Shown: piece after piece, positions 1 through 7,840 of the stretch
Layout of the letters: each line of letters opens with the position of its first letter
How positions within the stretch are numbered: position 1 is the first letter of the stretch
Origin: Mycobacterium paraffinicum
Lineage (GTDB): Bacteria > Actinomycetota > Actinomycetes > Mycobacteriales > Mycobacteriaceae
DNA: 64,000 nucleotides
Assembly: GCF_001907675.1 (NCBI RefSeq)
Contig: NZ_MPNT01000001.1
Coordinates: 493,016 to 557,015 of the forward strand
Reading direction: 5' to 3'
Position numbers and translations under genes: made by a program
The notes under the pieces: generated by a model
Told to the model about the DNA's origin: nothing
The model's input: the letters and a program-made list of their open reading frames with translations, nothing else
Database searches by the model: none

Positions 1-334
1 AGGCGCCGGCCGCTCCCCTGGCGGCGACCTCGCGACGCACCGCGGCGACCACGTCGTCGGCGCCGGGCAGCGTGACGGGCCGGATGTCGACGATCCGGTC
101 CGACAGCGCCAGGGCCTCCATCAGCGGATGACCGTGCGCCTCAACGAATCCGGGCATCACGCAGCCGTCGCCGACGTCGATGGTCCGGGTGCTCGGGCCG
201 ATGTGCGCCTCAATGTCTTCGCGATTACCCACGGCGACGATGCGCCCGTCGGCGACGGCGAGCGCCTCGGCGGTGGGCCGTGCGTCGTCGACGGTGAGAA
301 CGGTTCCGATCACGACGAGCTCTGCCTGCGCCAT
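1..334 (-). CDS. Amidohydrolase, N-terminal part (3' end outside window)
   Basis: The first 111 codons of a metal-dependent amidohydrolase are present; the rest lies beyond the window edge. The ATG at 334 opens a protein with the usual N-terminal beta-sandwich of the family, followed by the metal-ligand motif EAHGHP with His67 and His69. This resembles the YtcJ/amidohydrolase-3 group. It is divergent from fadD8, 76 bases apart, the same arrangement as Rv0552 and Rv0551c in M. tuberculosis. Substrate unknown. The H-x-H motif and the alignment of the first strands support the start. Confidence 0.8.
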   Translation of the reverse strand, partial: MAQAELVVIGTVLTVDDARPTAEALAVADGRIVAVGNREDIEAHIGPSTRTIDVGDGCVMPGFVEAHGHPLMEALALSDRIVDIRPVTLPGADDVVAAVRREVAARGAAGA

Positions 335-386
335 GTGCACGGATGCTAGTGATCGTCGCGCCCACGAGGGGGTGGCTGACTGGAAT

Positions 387-400
387 TGCAACACGTTCTA
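387..400. promoter_or_regulatory. KstR-type operator upstream of fadD8
   Basis: The 14 bases TGCAACACGTTCTA fit the palindromic KstR consensus T-N2-AAC-N2-GTT-N2-A on both strands. The site lies 10 bases before the fadD8 ATG, in the divergent promoter region shared with the amidohydrolase. KstR is the TetR-family repressor of mycobacterial sterol catabolism. That it acts here is inferred from the motif alone. Confidence 0.5.
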
Positions 401-410
401 GTCTTGGCCC

Positions 411-2012
411 ATGAGTGACGATCTGCTGCGCCATCCCATTCATTCCGGACACCTGACGGTCGGTGCGCTCAAGCGCAACAAGGACAAGCCGGTGCTGCAT
501 CTCGGCGACACCACGCTGACCGGCGGACAGCTCGCCGAGCGGATCAGCCAGTACATCCAGGCATTCGAGGCGCTCGGTGCGGGCACCGGCGCGACCGTCG
601 GGCTGCTGTCGCTGAACCGGCCCGAGGTGCTGATGATCATCGGCGCCGGCCAAACCCAGGGCTACCGGCGCGTGGCCCTGCACCCGCTGGGCTCCCTGGA
701 CGACCACGCCTACGTGCTGAACGACGCCGGCGTGACGTCGCTGATCATCGACCCCAACCCGATGTTCGTCGAGCGGGCGCTGGGCCTGCTGGAGAAGGTG
801 CCCGGGCTCAAGCAGGTGCTGACCATCGGCCCGGTCCCCGAGGCGCTCGGCGATTCCGCCGTGGACCTGGTGGCCGAGGCCGCGAAGTATCCACCCAAGC
901 CGTTGGTGGCGGCCGAGCTGCCGCCCGATCACATCGGCGGGATGGCCTACACCGGCGGCACCACCGGCAAGCCCAAGGGTGTGCTGGGCACCGCGCAGTC
1001 GATCACCACGATGACCACGATCCAGTTGGCCGAGTGGGAGTGGCCGGAGAACCCGCGCTTTTTGATGTGCACCCCGCTGTCGCATGCCGGGGCGGCGTTC
1101 TTCGTGCCGACGATCATCAAGGGCGGCGAGCTGGTGGTGCTTACCAAGTTCGACCCGGCCGAGGTGCTGCGGGTGATCGAGGAGCAGAAGATCACCGCGA
1201 CCATGCTGGTGCCGTCGATGATCTACGCGCTGATGGATCACCCCGATTCGCACACCCGCGACCTGTCGTCGCTGGAGACCGTCTATTACGGCGCCTCGGC
1301 GATGAACCCGGTGCGGCTGGCCGAGGCCATCCGCCGCTTCGGGCCGATCTTCGCCCAGTACTACGGGCAGTCCGAAGCCCCGATGGTGATCTCGTATCTG
1401 GCCAAGAAGGACCACGACGAGAAGCGGCTCACCTCCTGCGGGCGGCCCACCCTGTTCGCCCGCACGGCATTGCTGGGCGCCGACGGCCAGCCGGTACCGC
1501 AGGGCGAGGTCGGCGAGATCTGCGTGTCGGGCCCGCTGTTGAGCGGCGGGTACTGGAACCTGCCGGAGGAGACCGCCAAGACGTTCAAAGACGGCTGGCT
1601 GCACACCGGCGACATGGCCCGCGAGGACTCCGACGGCTTCTGGTTCATCGTCGACCGGGTCAAGGACATGATCGTCACCGGCGGCTTCAACGTGTTCCCG
1701 CGCGAGGTCGAGGACGTCGTCGCCGAGCACCCGGCCGTCGCGCAGGTGTGCGTGATCGGCACGCCGGACGAGAAGTGGGGCGAAGCCGTCACCGCGGTGA
1801 TCGTGTTGCGGCCCGACCATCCCTCCGACGAGGAGTCGGTGGCGCGGGTGACCGTGGAGATCCAGTCGGCCGTCAAGGAGCGCAAGGGTTCGGTGCAATC
1901 GCCCAAGCAGGTGATCGTCGTCGACTCGGTGCCGGTGACCGCGCTGGGCAAGCCCGACAAGAAGGCCGTGCGCGCCCAGTTCTGGGAGGGCGCCGACCGC
2001 GCCGTCGGCTGA
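411..2012 (+). CDS. fadD8: Long-chain fatty-acid-CoA ligase FadD8
   Basis: ATP-dependent acyl-CoA synthetase of the ANL superfamily, 533 aa. It activates a carboxylate to an acyl-adenylate and then to the CoA thioester. Visible motifs in order: P-loop YTGGTTGKPKGV at 180-191, YYGQSE at 317-322, HTGD at 398-401, the hinge region DRVKDMIVTGGFNVFP around 415-430, and catalytic Lys514 in GKPDKK. Sequence and place next to the divergent amidohydrolase match Rv0551c, fadD8. A KstR-like operator just upstream suggests a role in sterol or side-chain catabolism. The natural substrate is not shown by the sequence. Confidence 0.9.
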   Translation: MSDDLLRHPIHSGHLTVGALKRNKDKPVLHLGDTTLTGGQLAERISQYIQAFEALGAGTGATVGLLSLNRPEVLMIIGAGQTQGYRRVALHPLGSLDDHAYVLNDAGVTSLIIDPNPMFVERALGLLEKVPGLKQVLTIGPVPEALGDSAVDLVAEAAKYPPKPLVAAELPPDHIGGMAYTGGTTGKPKGVLGTAQSITTMTTIQLAEWEWPENPRFLMCTPLSHAGAAFFVPTIIKGGELVVLTKFDPAEVLRVIEEQKITATMLVPSMIYALMDHPDSHTRDLSSLETVYYGASAMNPVRLAEAIRRFGPIFAQYYGQSEAPMVISYLAKKDHDEKRLTSCGRPTLFARTALLGADGQPVPQGEVGEICVSGPLLSGGYWNLPEETAKTFKDGWLHTGDMAREDSDGFWFIVDRVKDMIVTGGFNVFPREVEDVVAEHPAVAQVCVIGTPDEKWGEAVTAVIVLRPDHPSDEESVARVTVEIQSAVKERKGSVQSPKQVIVVDSVPVTALGKPDKKAVRAQFWEGADRAVG

Positions 2013-2021
2013 GTCTTTCGC

Positions 2022-2077
2022 CGAGCGTGCGGCTGGCCGCACACTCGCGTTCGAGCGTGCGGCTGGCCGCACAGTCG
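2022..2077. terminator. Tandem hairpin pair between fadD8 and tetR
   Basis: Two nearly identical hairpins sit at 2022-2047 and 2052-2077. Each is an inverted GTGCGGC/GCCGCAC stem with a TG loop, extended by CGAG/CTCG-type flanks. There is no U tract. They lie between convergent genes, so a bidirectional terminator role is likely but inferred. A sister copy is at 3608-3671. Confidence 0.55.
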
Positions 2078-2089
2078 GCGGGACGAAGG

Positions 2090-2635
2090 TTACGTCGCGA
2101 CCCCGGCCACCAGCAGGTCGAGCATGCGGCCCGTCTGCTCGGGTGAGCCGGTGGCCACGAAAATGCCGAGCAGGCTGGAAACCACGTCCTCGGCCCGCAC
2201 GTCGGCGCGCAGGCTGCCGTCCGCGGCGCCAGCCCGCAACAACGTGTCAGCCGCGGCGGTGATGCTCGCCCGCATCTGGCTGACCTCGACGGTGCCCGAG
2301 GCGACCATGGCGGCAAGCGATTCGGCCATTCCCCGCTTGGTGGCGACGAATCCGGCGTAGCGGTCCATCCAGCGTCGGAGCGCGATCTTCGGCGGGTGGC
2401 GTTCGAGTAGCTCCCCCGCAGTGGCAGCCACCTCGGCGAGCTCGGCGCGGTAGACCGCCTCGACGAGCGCCTCCCGATTCGGGAAATGGCGGTACAGCGT
2501 GCCGATCCCGACACCGGCCTCGCGCGCGATGGCCTCCAGCGACACCGCCCGCCCTTCGGCGGCGGCGAACGCCGCCGTCGCCACCTCGAGCAGCCGCTCA
2601 CGATTCCGGCGCGCGTCCGATCGAATCTCGGCCAA
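2090..2635 (-). CDS. TetR/AcrR family transcriptional regulator
   Basis: Small TetR-family repressor, 181 aa, with an N-terminal helix-turn-helix at about 33-52 (EAIAREAGVGIGTLYRHF) and an all-helical ligand-binding C-terminal part. Translation appears to start at TTG 2635; no ATG or GTG lies closer to the conserved start. It is divergent from the aldo/keto reductase gene, and the 81-base gap holds two perfect palindromes that look like its operators. The likely circuit is autorepression plus control of the reductase. The inducer is unknown. Together with 2717-4157 it replaces vapBC3 of the M. tuberculosis order. Confidence 0.88.
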   Translation of the reverse strand: MAEIRSDARRNRERLLEVATAAFAAAEGRAVSLEAIAREAGVGIGTLYRHFPNREALVEAVYRAELAEVAATAGELLERHPPKIALRRWMDRYAGFVATKRGMAESLAAMVASGTVEVSQMRASITAAADTLLRAGAADGSLRADVRAEDVVSSLLGIFVATGSPEQTGRMLDLLVAGVAT

Positions 2636-2636
2636 G

Positions 2637-2650
2637 CGGAGGATCCTCCG
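2637..2650. promoter_or_regulatory. Operator palindrome 1 for the TetR regulator
   Basis: CGGAGGATCCTCCG is a perfect 14-base palindrome directly abutting the TTG start of the regulator. It shares its half-site, CGGAGG, with the palindrome at 2671-2686; the two centres are 35 bases apart. Confidence 0.65.
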
Positions 2651-2670
2651 TTTCTGCTAGGCTCGGATAA

Positions 2671-2686
2671 GCGGAGGGCCCTCCGC
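2671..2686. promoter_or_regulatory. Operator palindrome 2 for the TetR regulator
   Basis: GCGGAGGGCCCTCCGC is a perfect 16-base palindrome with the same CGGAGG half-site as 2637-2650. It lies 30 bases before the reductase ATG, where a bound repressor would block its promoter. Confidence 0.65.
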
Positions 2687-2716
2687 ATTTTCTCCAGTGT
2701 GGCACAAGGGAGCACC

Positions 2717-3598
2717 ATGACGGACAAACCACAGCCCGGCGGTCTCGGCAGCATCGGCACGTCGACCGTCGCGCGCATCGGTTACGGGGCCATGCAACTG
2801 TTCGAGTCCGAAACGCCGGAGGACGCGGTCGCGGTGCTGCGCCGCGCGGTCGAACTCGGCGTCAACCACATCGACACGGCGTCGTTCTACGGCCCCGGCG
2901 AGGTGAACCGGCGGATCCGCGCGGCGCTGGCCCCCTACCCCGACGACCTCGTCATCGTCAGCAAGGTCGGGGCGCGCTTCACCGGCGAACAGCCGATACC
3001 CCTGGCCGCCGCACAGAAGCCCGCGGAGCTGCGCGCCGCGGTCGAGGACGACCTGCGTCAGCTGGGCCTGGACTGCGTCCCGGTGGTCAACCTGCGGCGC
3101 ATGGACCTCGGGCCGGGCGTGGCCGCCGAGGGCGACCAGCGCGTGGACGTCGACGACCAGCTCGCCGAGATGATCGCGCTGCGCGACGAGGGCAAGATCG
3201 GCGCGATCGGCATCAGCGCCGTGCCGGTGGACGTGGTGCGGCGCGCGCTGCCGGCGGGCATCGCGTGCGTGCAGAACGCCTACAGCGTGCTGGACCGCTC
3301 GCAGGAAGACACGCTGCGGCTGTGCGCCGAAGAGGGTGTCGCGTGGGTGCCGTACTTCCCGCTCGGGTCGGCGTTCCCGGGATTCACGAAGGTCGCCGAC
3401 CATCCGGTGGTGGCCGAGATCGCCGGCCAGCTCGGTGTCACCGGCGCCCAGGTCGGCCTGGCGTGGCTGCTGGCGCACGCGCCGAACACGTTGCTGATCC
3501 CGGGCACGCGATCCGTTACGCACCTGGAAGAGAACCTTGGCGCGGCGGACGTCACCCTCGATGCCGAAGCGCTGGCAAGACTCGACGCCGTCGGCTAG
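2717..3598 (+). CDS. Aldo/keto reductase family oxidoreductase
   Basis: NADPH-dependent (beta/alpha)8-barrel reductase, 293 aa. The ATG at 2717 follows an AAGGGAG ribosome site. The N-terminal motif HIDTASFYGP carries the Asp and Tyr of the catalytic tetrad, and SKVG carries the Lys. Where the catalytic His is usually found the sequence reads VVNLRR, so the His seems to be missing, as in some family branches. The C-terminal cofactor segment LLIPGTRSVTHLEEN is intact. It is divergent from a TetR regulator with paired palindromes between them, so expression is probably inducible. Substrate unknown. Confidence 0.85.
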   Translation: MTDKPQPGGLGSIGTSTVARIGYGAMQLFESETPEDAVAVLRRAVELGVNHIDTASFYGPGEVNRRIRAALAPYPDDLVIVSKVGARFTGEQPIPLAAAQKPAELRAAVEDDLRQLGLDCVPVVNLRRMDLGPGVAAEGDQRVDVDDQLAEMIALRDEGKIGAIGISAVPVDVVRRALPAGIACVQNAYSVLDRSQEDTLRLCAEEGVAWVPYFPLGSAFPGFTKVADHPVVAEIAGQLGVTGAQVGLAWLLAHAPNTLLIPGTRSVTHLEENLGAADVTLDAEALARLDAVG

Positions 3599-3607
3599 CT
3601 GGTCACT

Positions 3608-3671
3608 GCGCCGAGCGTGCGGCTGGCCGCACACTCGCTTTCGAACGTGCGGCTGGGCGCACGCTCGGCGC
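3608..3671. terminator. Tandem hairpin pair after the reductase gene
   Basis: Hairpins at 3612-3637 and 3642-3667 are sister copies of those at 2022-2077. The outer 14 bases GCGCCGAGCGTGCG (3608-3621) pair perfectly with 3658-3671, so the region can also fold as one long cruciform-like stem. A terminator role is inferred. Confidence 0.55.
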
Positions 3672-3701
3672 CTCGATTGGCGCGAGGTAACGTCGCTGGG
3701 T

Positions 3702-4157
3702 ATGGGAAGCGGCAAACCGATCAAGCCACCGTGGTGGCTGAAGCCGGCCAACAAGGTCTTCATCCAGATGTCGCGGCTAGGAATGAGTTTCGGCGGCGAG
3801 AGCCCCGTCGTGCTCACGGTGGCCGGCCGCAAGTCGGGCGCGCCCCGCTCGACCCCGGTGACCCCGATGACCGTCGACGGCCGGCAGTACGTCGTCGCCG
3901 GGTTCCCGGGCGCCGACTGGGTCGCCAACGCCCGGGCCGCCGGTGAGGCGACGATCGCGCGCGGCCGGCACGCCCAGAAGGTGCGGATGGCCGAGCTGCC
4001 GGCCGAGGACGCGCGTCCGATCCTGCGGCGCTTCCCCACCGAGGTGCCGACGGGCGTCGGCTTCATGAAGCGGGCGGGGCTCGTCACCGAGGGCCGCCCC
4101 GAGGAGTTCGAGGCCCTGGCCGGCCGCTGCGCCGTGTTCCGCCTGGATCCGGCATAG
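3702..4157 (+). CDS. Nitroreductase/deazaflavin (F420)-dependent oxidoreductase family protein
   Basis: Split-barrel flavin/F420-binding protein of the Ddn (DUF385) family, 151 aa. The family core is visible: SPVVLTVAGRKSGAPRSTPV, then VDGRQYVVAGFPGADWVANARAA, typical of mycobacterial F420H2-dependent reductases. No lipobox or signal peptide is seen. It is separated from the upstream reductase by the hairpin repeat and from menB by 14 bases, so it may be co-transcribed with menB. The substrate cannot be told. A second family member is at 28107-28502. Confidence 0.8.
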   Translation: MGSGKPIKPPWWLKPANKVFIQMSRLGMSFGGESPVVLTVAGRKSGAPRSTPVTPMTVDGRQYVVAGFPGADWVANARAAGEATIARGRHAQKVRMAELPAEDARPILRRFPTEVPTGVGFMKRAGLVTEGRPEEFEALAGRCAVFRLDPA

Positions 4158-4171
4158 GAGTTCGAAAAACC

Positions 4172-5074
4172 TTGACTGACAATCCATTCGACGCGCGGGC
4201 CTGGCGGCCCGTGGACGGGTTCGACGGCCTGACAGACATCACCTACCACCGCCACGTCACCGACGCGACGGTCCGGGTGGCGTTCGACCGCCCCGAGGTG
4301 CGCAACGCGTTTCGCCCGCACACCGTCGACGAGCTCTACCGGGTGCTCGACCACGCGCGGATGTCGCCCGACGTGGGCGTGGTGCTGCTGACCGGCAACG
4401 GCCCGTCGCCCAAGGACGGCGGCTGGGCGTTCTGCTCCGGCGGCGACCAACGCATCCGCGGGCGCAGCGGCTACCAGTATGCGAGCGGCGACACCGCCGA
4501 CACCGTGGACACCGCCCGCGCCGGGCGGCTGCACATCCTCGAGGTCCAGCGGCTGATCCGGTTCATGCCCAAGGTGGTGATCTGTCTGGTCAACGGGTGG
4601 GCGGCCGGCGGCGGGCACAGCCTGCACGTGGTCTGCGACCTCACCCTGGCCAGCCGCGAGCACGCCCGGTTCAAGCAGACCGACGCCGATGTCGGCAGCT
4701 TCGACGGCGGCTACGGCAGCGCGTACCTGGCGCGCCAGGTGGGCCAGAAGTTCGCCCGCGAGGTCTTCTTCCTCGGCCGGCCCTACACCGCCGAGCAGAT
4801 GCACCACATGGGCGCCGTGAACGCCGTCGTCGACCATGCCGAACTGGAATCCGAAGCGATCCAGTGGGCGGCCGAGATCAACGCCAAATCGCCTCAGGCG
4901 CAACGGATGCTCAAGTTCGCCTTCAACCTGCTCGACGACGGGCTGGTGGGTCAGCAGCTGTTCGCCGGCGAAGCCACCCGGCTGGCGTACATGACCGACG
5001 AGGCCGTCGAGGGCCGCGACGCCTTCCTCGAGAAGCGGCCGCCGGACTGGAGCCGGTTCCCCCGCTACTTCTAG
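4172..5074 (+). CDS. menB: 1,4-dihydroxy-2-naphthoyl-CoA synthase MenB
   Basis: Crotonase-fold enzyme of menaquinone synthesis, 300 aa, which closes the naphthoquinone ring of o-succinylbenzoyl-CoA. Translation probably starts at TTG 4172, 11 bases after an AGGAG site, which makes it 14 residues shorter than M. tuberculosis MenB as I remember it. With that offset Asp171, Ser176 and Tyr273 correspond to the active-site residues Asp185, Ser190 and Tyr287 of the M. tuberculosis enzyme. The oxyanion-hole segments CSGGDQRIRG and GWAAGGGHSL are present. menE lies downstream in the same direction and menA further on. Confidence 0.95.
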   Translation: MTDNPFDARAWRPVDGFDGLTDITYHRHVTDATVRVAFDRPEVRNAFRPHTVDELYRVLDHARMSPDVGVVLLTGNGPSPKDGGWAFCSGGDQRIRGRSGYQYASGDTADTVDTARAGRLHILEVQRLIRFMPKVVICLVNGWAAGGGHSLHVVCDLTLASREHARFKQTDADVGSFDGGYGSAYLARQVGQKFAREVFFLGRPYTAEQMHHMGAVNAVVDHAELESEAIQWAAEINAKSPQAQRMLKFAFNLLDDGLVGQQLFAGEATRLAYMTDEAVEGRDAFLEKRPPDWSRFPRYF

Positions 5075-5077
5075 CCG

Positions 5078-5123
5078 GTCACGCTGGCGTGACGCTCGGC
5101 GTCCAACGCCACGCTGGCGTGAC
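5078..5123. terminator. Tandem hairpins after menB
   Basis: GTCACGC-TG-GCGTGAC (5078-5093) and a near copy GCCACGC-TG-GCGTGAC (5108-5123) follow the menB stop by four bases. The design, 7-base arms with a TG loop in tandem, is the same as in the 2022 and 3608 repeats but with a different stem sequence. No U tract. Likely a transcription end or mRNA 3' protection element. Confidence 0.5.
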
Positions 5124-5159
5124 GCTCGTGGGATTCAGGCCCGCCCCTAGACTCCCCAC

Positions 5160-6053
5160 GTGAGCAAGAGCCCCCTTCGCCGTTTCACCGACCAGCTGGT
5201 CTTGGCCACCATGCGGCCCCCGATGGCCCCGCAGGTGCTGGTCAACCGGCCACCCATCAAGCCGATCGACCTCGACGGCAAACGCATCCTGCTCACCGGG
5301 GCGTCGTCGGGCATCGGCGAGGCCGCGGCCGAACTGCTCGCCCGCGAGGGCGCGACGGTGGTGGTCGTCGCCCGGCGTCAGGACCTGCTCGACGCGCTCG
5401 CGGGGCGGATCACCGCGGCCGGCGGCAGCGCGCTCGCCCTGCCCTGCGACGTCTCCGACCTGGACGCCGTCGACGCGCTGGTCGCCGACGTCGACAGGCG
5501 CCTCGGCGGGGTGGACATCCTGATCAACAACGCCGGCCGGTCCATCCGCCGGCCGCTGGCCGAGTCGCTGGAACGCTGGCACGACGTCGAGCGGACCATC
5601 GCGCTCAACTACTACGCGCCGCTGCGGCTGATCCGCGGGCTGGCGCCCGGGATGCTCGAGCGCGGCGACGGGCACGTCATCAACGTCTCCACGTGGGGGG
5701 TGCTGTCGGAGGCGTCGCCGCTGTTCGCCGTCTACAACGCGTCGAAGGCGGCACTGTCGGCCGTGAGCCGCGTCGTGGAGACCGAATGGGGCCACCGGGG
5801 CGTGCATTCCACGACGCTGTACTACCCGCTGGTCGCCACGCCGATGATCGCCCCGACGAAGGCCTACCACGGCATGCCCGCGCTCACGTCGGAGGAGGCC
5901 GCCGAGTGGATGCTGACCGCCGCCCGCACCCGGCCGGTGCGGATCGCGCCGCGGATGGCGATCGCCGCCAAGGCGCTGGACACCTTCGGACCCCGCTTCG
6001 TCAACGCGATCATGCAACGGCAAAGCATCCAGCCCAACCGCGCTGAGGGGTAG
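5160..6053 (+). CDS. Short-chain dehydrogenase/reductase (Rv0547c-like)
   Basis: Classical SDR oxidoreductase of 297 aa with a GTG start at 5160. The NAD(P) glycine motif TGASSGIG is at 46-53, NNAG at 123-126, catalytic Ser177, and Tyr192-x3-Lys196 in VYNASK. About 40 residues precede the Rossmann fold, as in Rv0547c. It sits between menB and a glyoxalase-fold gene, the order seen in M. tuberculosis. The substrate is unknown; a lipid or envelope metabolite is plausible from the family but not shown. Confidence 0.88.
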   Translation: MSKSPLRRFTDQLVLATMRPPMAPQVLVNRPPIKPIDLDGKRILLTGASSGIGEAAAELLAREGATVVVVARRQDLLDALAGRITAAGGSALALPCDVSDLDAVDALVADVDRRLGGVDILINNAGRSIRRPLAESLERWHDVERTIALNYYAPLRLIRGLAPGMLERGDGHVINVSTWGVLSEASPLFAVYNASKAALSAVSRVVETEWGHRGVHSTTLYYPLVATPMIAPTKAYHGMPALTSEEAAEWMLTAARTRPVRIAPRMAIAAKALDTFGPRFVNAIMQRQSIQPNRAEG

Positions 6054-6084
6054 CTGAGCCGGCCCGTGTGATAGACACGACACC

Positions 6085-6492
6085 ATGGAGATCCTGGCCA
6101 GCCGGATGCTGTTCCGGCCGGCGGACTATCAGCAATCGTTGGCCTTTTACCGAGATCAGATCGGGCTCGCGATAGCCCGCGAGTACGGCGGGGGCACAGT
6201 CTTTTTCGCCGGCCAGTCGTTGCTGGAGCTGGCCGGCTACGGCTCCCCCGACCACTCCCGCGGCCCCTTCCCCGGCGCGCTGTGGCTCCAGGTGCGCGAC
6301 ATCGAGGCGACCCAGGCCGAGTTGCAAAGCCGGGGCGTGGCCATCGCCCGCGAGGCGCGCCAAGAGCCCTGGGGCCTATACGAAATGCACGTCACGGACC
6401 CGGACGGCATCACGCTGATCTTCATCCAGATCCCACCGGACCACCCGTTACGGCGCGACACCCGGGGTGAACGACAGGGAAAGTCCGGTTAA
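6085..6492 (+). CDS. Glyoxalase/bleomycin-resistance (VOC) family protein
   Basis: Single vicinal-oxygen-chelate domain of 135 aa made of two beta-alpha-beta3 modules. The segment SLAFYRDQIGL is the typical first-module signature, and MHVTDPDGITLIFIQ the C-terminal strand with the Asp-Pro-Asp-Gly turn before the metal-ligand strand. It corresponds to Rv0546c in place and sequence. Such proteins are glyoxalases, dioxygenases or drug-binding proteins; which one applies here is not determined. It starts 31 bases after the SDR stop and is probably co-transcribed with it. Confidence 0.83.
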   Translation: MEILASRMLFRPADYQQSLAFYRDQIGLAIAREYGGGTVFFAGQSLLELAGYGSPDHSRGPFPGALWLQVRDIEATQAELQSRGVAIAREARQEPWGLYEMHVTDPDGITLIFIQIPPDHPLRRDTRGERQGKSG

Positions 6493-6589
6493 CTGAGAGG
6501 TAACATCTGGCGACGAGTCTAGGTACATCCGCGATTCGGGTCTTGCTGCATTCGACAATGGAATCCCCCTACCACCAGAATCGGGCGCT

Positions 6590-7840
6590 GTGAACATCCA
6601 ATTGTTCCTTCTGATCATTGTCGTAATCACGGCACTGGCTTTCGATTTCACCAACGGCTTCCACGACACCGGCAACGCGATGGCCACCTCGATCGCCAGC
6701 GGCGCGCTCAAGCCCAAGGCGGCCGTCGCGCTGTCCGCGGTGCTCAATCTCGTGGGCGCGTTCATGTCCACCGCCGTCGCCGCCACCATTGCCAAGGGCC
6801 TGATCGACGGGCACATCGTGACGCTCGAACTGGTCTTCGCCGGCCTGGTCGGCGGCATCGTGTGGAACCTGCTGACCTGGCTCCTCGGCATCCCCTCGAG
6901 CTCCTCGCACGCCCTGATCGGCGGCATCGTCGGCGCCACCATCGCCGCGGTCGGCGGGCACGGCGTGCTCTGGAAGGGCCTGGTGTCCCACGTGCTGATC
7001 CCGGCCGTGGTGGCCGCGATCCTCGCAATCGTCGTCGGCGCCATCGCGACCTGGCTGGTCTACCGGGTGACCCGCGGCCTCGACACCAAACGCACGGAGG
7101 CCGGCTTCCGGTACGGCCAGTGGGGCTCGGCGTCGCTGGTGTCGCTGGCGCACGGCACCGGTGACGCGCAGAAGACGATGGGCATCATCTTCCTGGCGCT
7201 GATGTCCTACGGCTCGGTCACCAAGAGCACCGCGGCGCCGCCGCTCTGGGTCATCGGCGCCTGCGCGCTGGCGATGGCGGCGGGCACCTACCTGGGTGGC
7301 TGGCGCATCATCCGCACCCTGGGCAAGGGACTGGTCGAGATCCAGTCGCCGCAGGGCATGGCCGCCGAATCCTCCTCTGCCGCGGTCATTCTGCTGTCCA
7401 CTCACTTCGGCTACGCGCTGTCGACCACCCAGGTCTGCACGGGCTCGGTGCTCGGCAGTGGGCTCGGCAAGCCCGGCGGCGAGGTGCGCTGGGGCGTCGC
7501 CGGCCGCATGGGTGTGGCCTGGCTGGTGACGCTGCCGCTGGCCGGACTGGTCGGTGCGGTCACCTACTGGATCGTGCACTACATCGGCGGCTACCCCGGC
7601 GCGATCGTCGGCTTCGCGCTGCTGGTCGCGGTGTCCGCCACCATTTACATCCGGTCGCGCAAGGTCAAGGTCGACCACAAGAACGTCAACGCCGAATGGA
7701 AGGGCGACCTGACGGCCGGGCTCGAAGCCGAAGATGCCCACCACCACCACCCGCCGACGGACGTTCACCCGACGAATGGCAGCGGCACGTCTGGCCGGTA
7801 CGACTCCGACGACCCCACGATGAAGGCGAACGCTCGATGA
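6590..7840 (+). CDS. pitA: Low-affinity inorganic phosphate transporter PitA
   Basis: Phosphate permease of the PiT family, 416 aa, 10 or so membrane segments. The duplicated family signatures are visible as TNGFHDTGN (21-29) and LAHGTGDAQKTMG (186-198). The GTG at 6590 is chosen because the nearby ATG at 6559 runs into a stop. The cytoplasmic tail ends with a His-rich stretch around 381-396 (AHHHHPPTDVHP), which could bind metal. The stop overlaps the start of the next gene by four bases (ATGA), so the two are translationally coupled. Matches Rv0545c. Confidence 0.93.
   Translation: MNIQLFLLIIVVITALAFDFTNGFHDTGNAMATSIASGALKPKAAVALSAVLNLVGAFMSTAVAATIAKGLIDGHIVTLELVFAGLVGGIVWNLLTWLLGIPSSSSHALIGGIVGATIAAVGGHGVLWKGLVSHVLIPAVVAAILAIVVGAIATWLVYRVTRGLDTKRTEAGFRYGQWGSASLVSLAHGTGDAQKTMGIIFLALMSYGSVTKSTAAPPLWVIGACALAMAAGTYLGGWRIIRTLGKGLVEIQSPQGMAAESSSAAVILLSTHFGYALSTTQVCTGSVLGSGLGKPGGEVRWGVAGRMGVAWLVTLPLAGLVGAVTYWIVHYIGGYPGAIVGFALLVAVSATIYIRSRKVKVDHKNVNAEWKGDLTAGLEAEDAHHHHPPTDVHPTNGSGTSGRYDSDDPTMKANAR

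Noticed and set aside
225..2072. 615-codon open frame antisense to fadD8
   Set aside because: High-GC shadow; His/Arg/Gly-rich translation without domains, while the plus strand carries an intact ligase.
2657..4903. 748-codon minus-strand frame
   Set aside because: Spans three plus-strand genes with clear motifs; composition of its translation is typical of a GC shadow.
6559..6592. ATG at 6559 as pitA start
   Set aside because: Its frame reaches a stop at 6591 after eleven codons; GTG 6590 opens the transporter frame.
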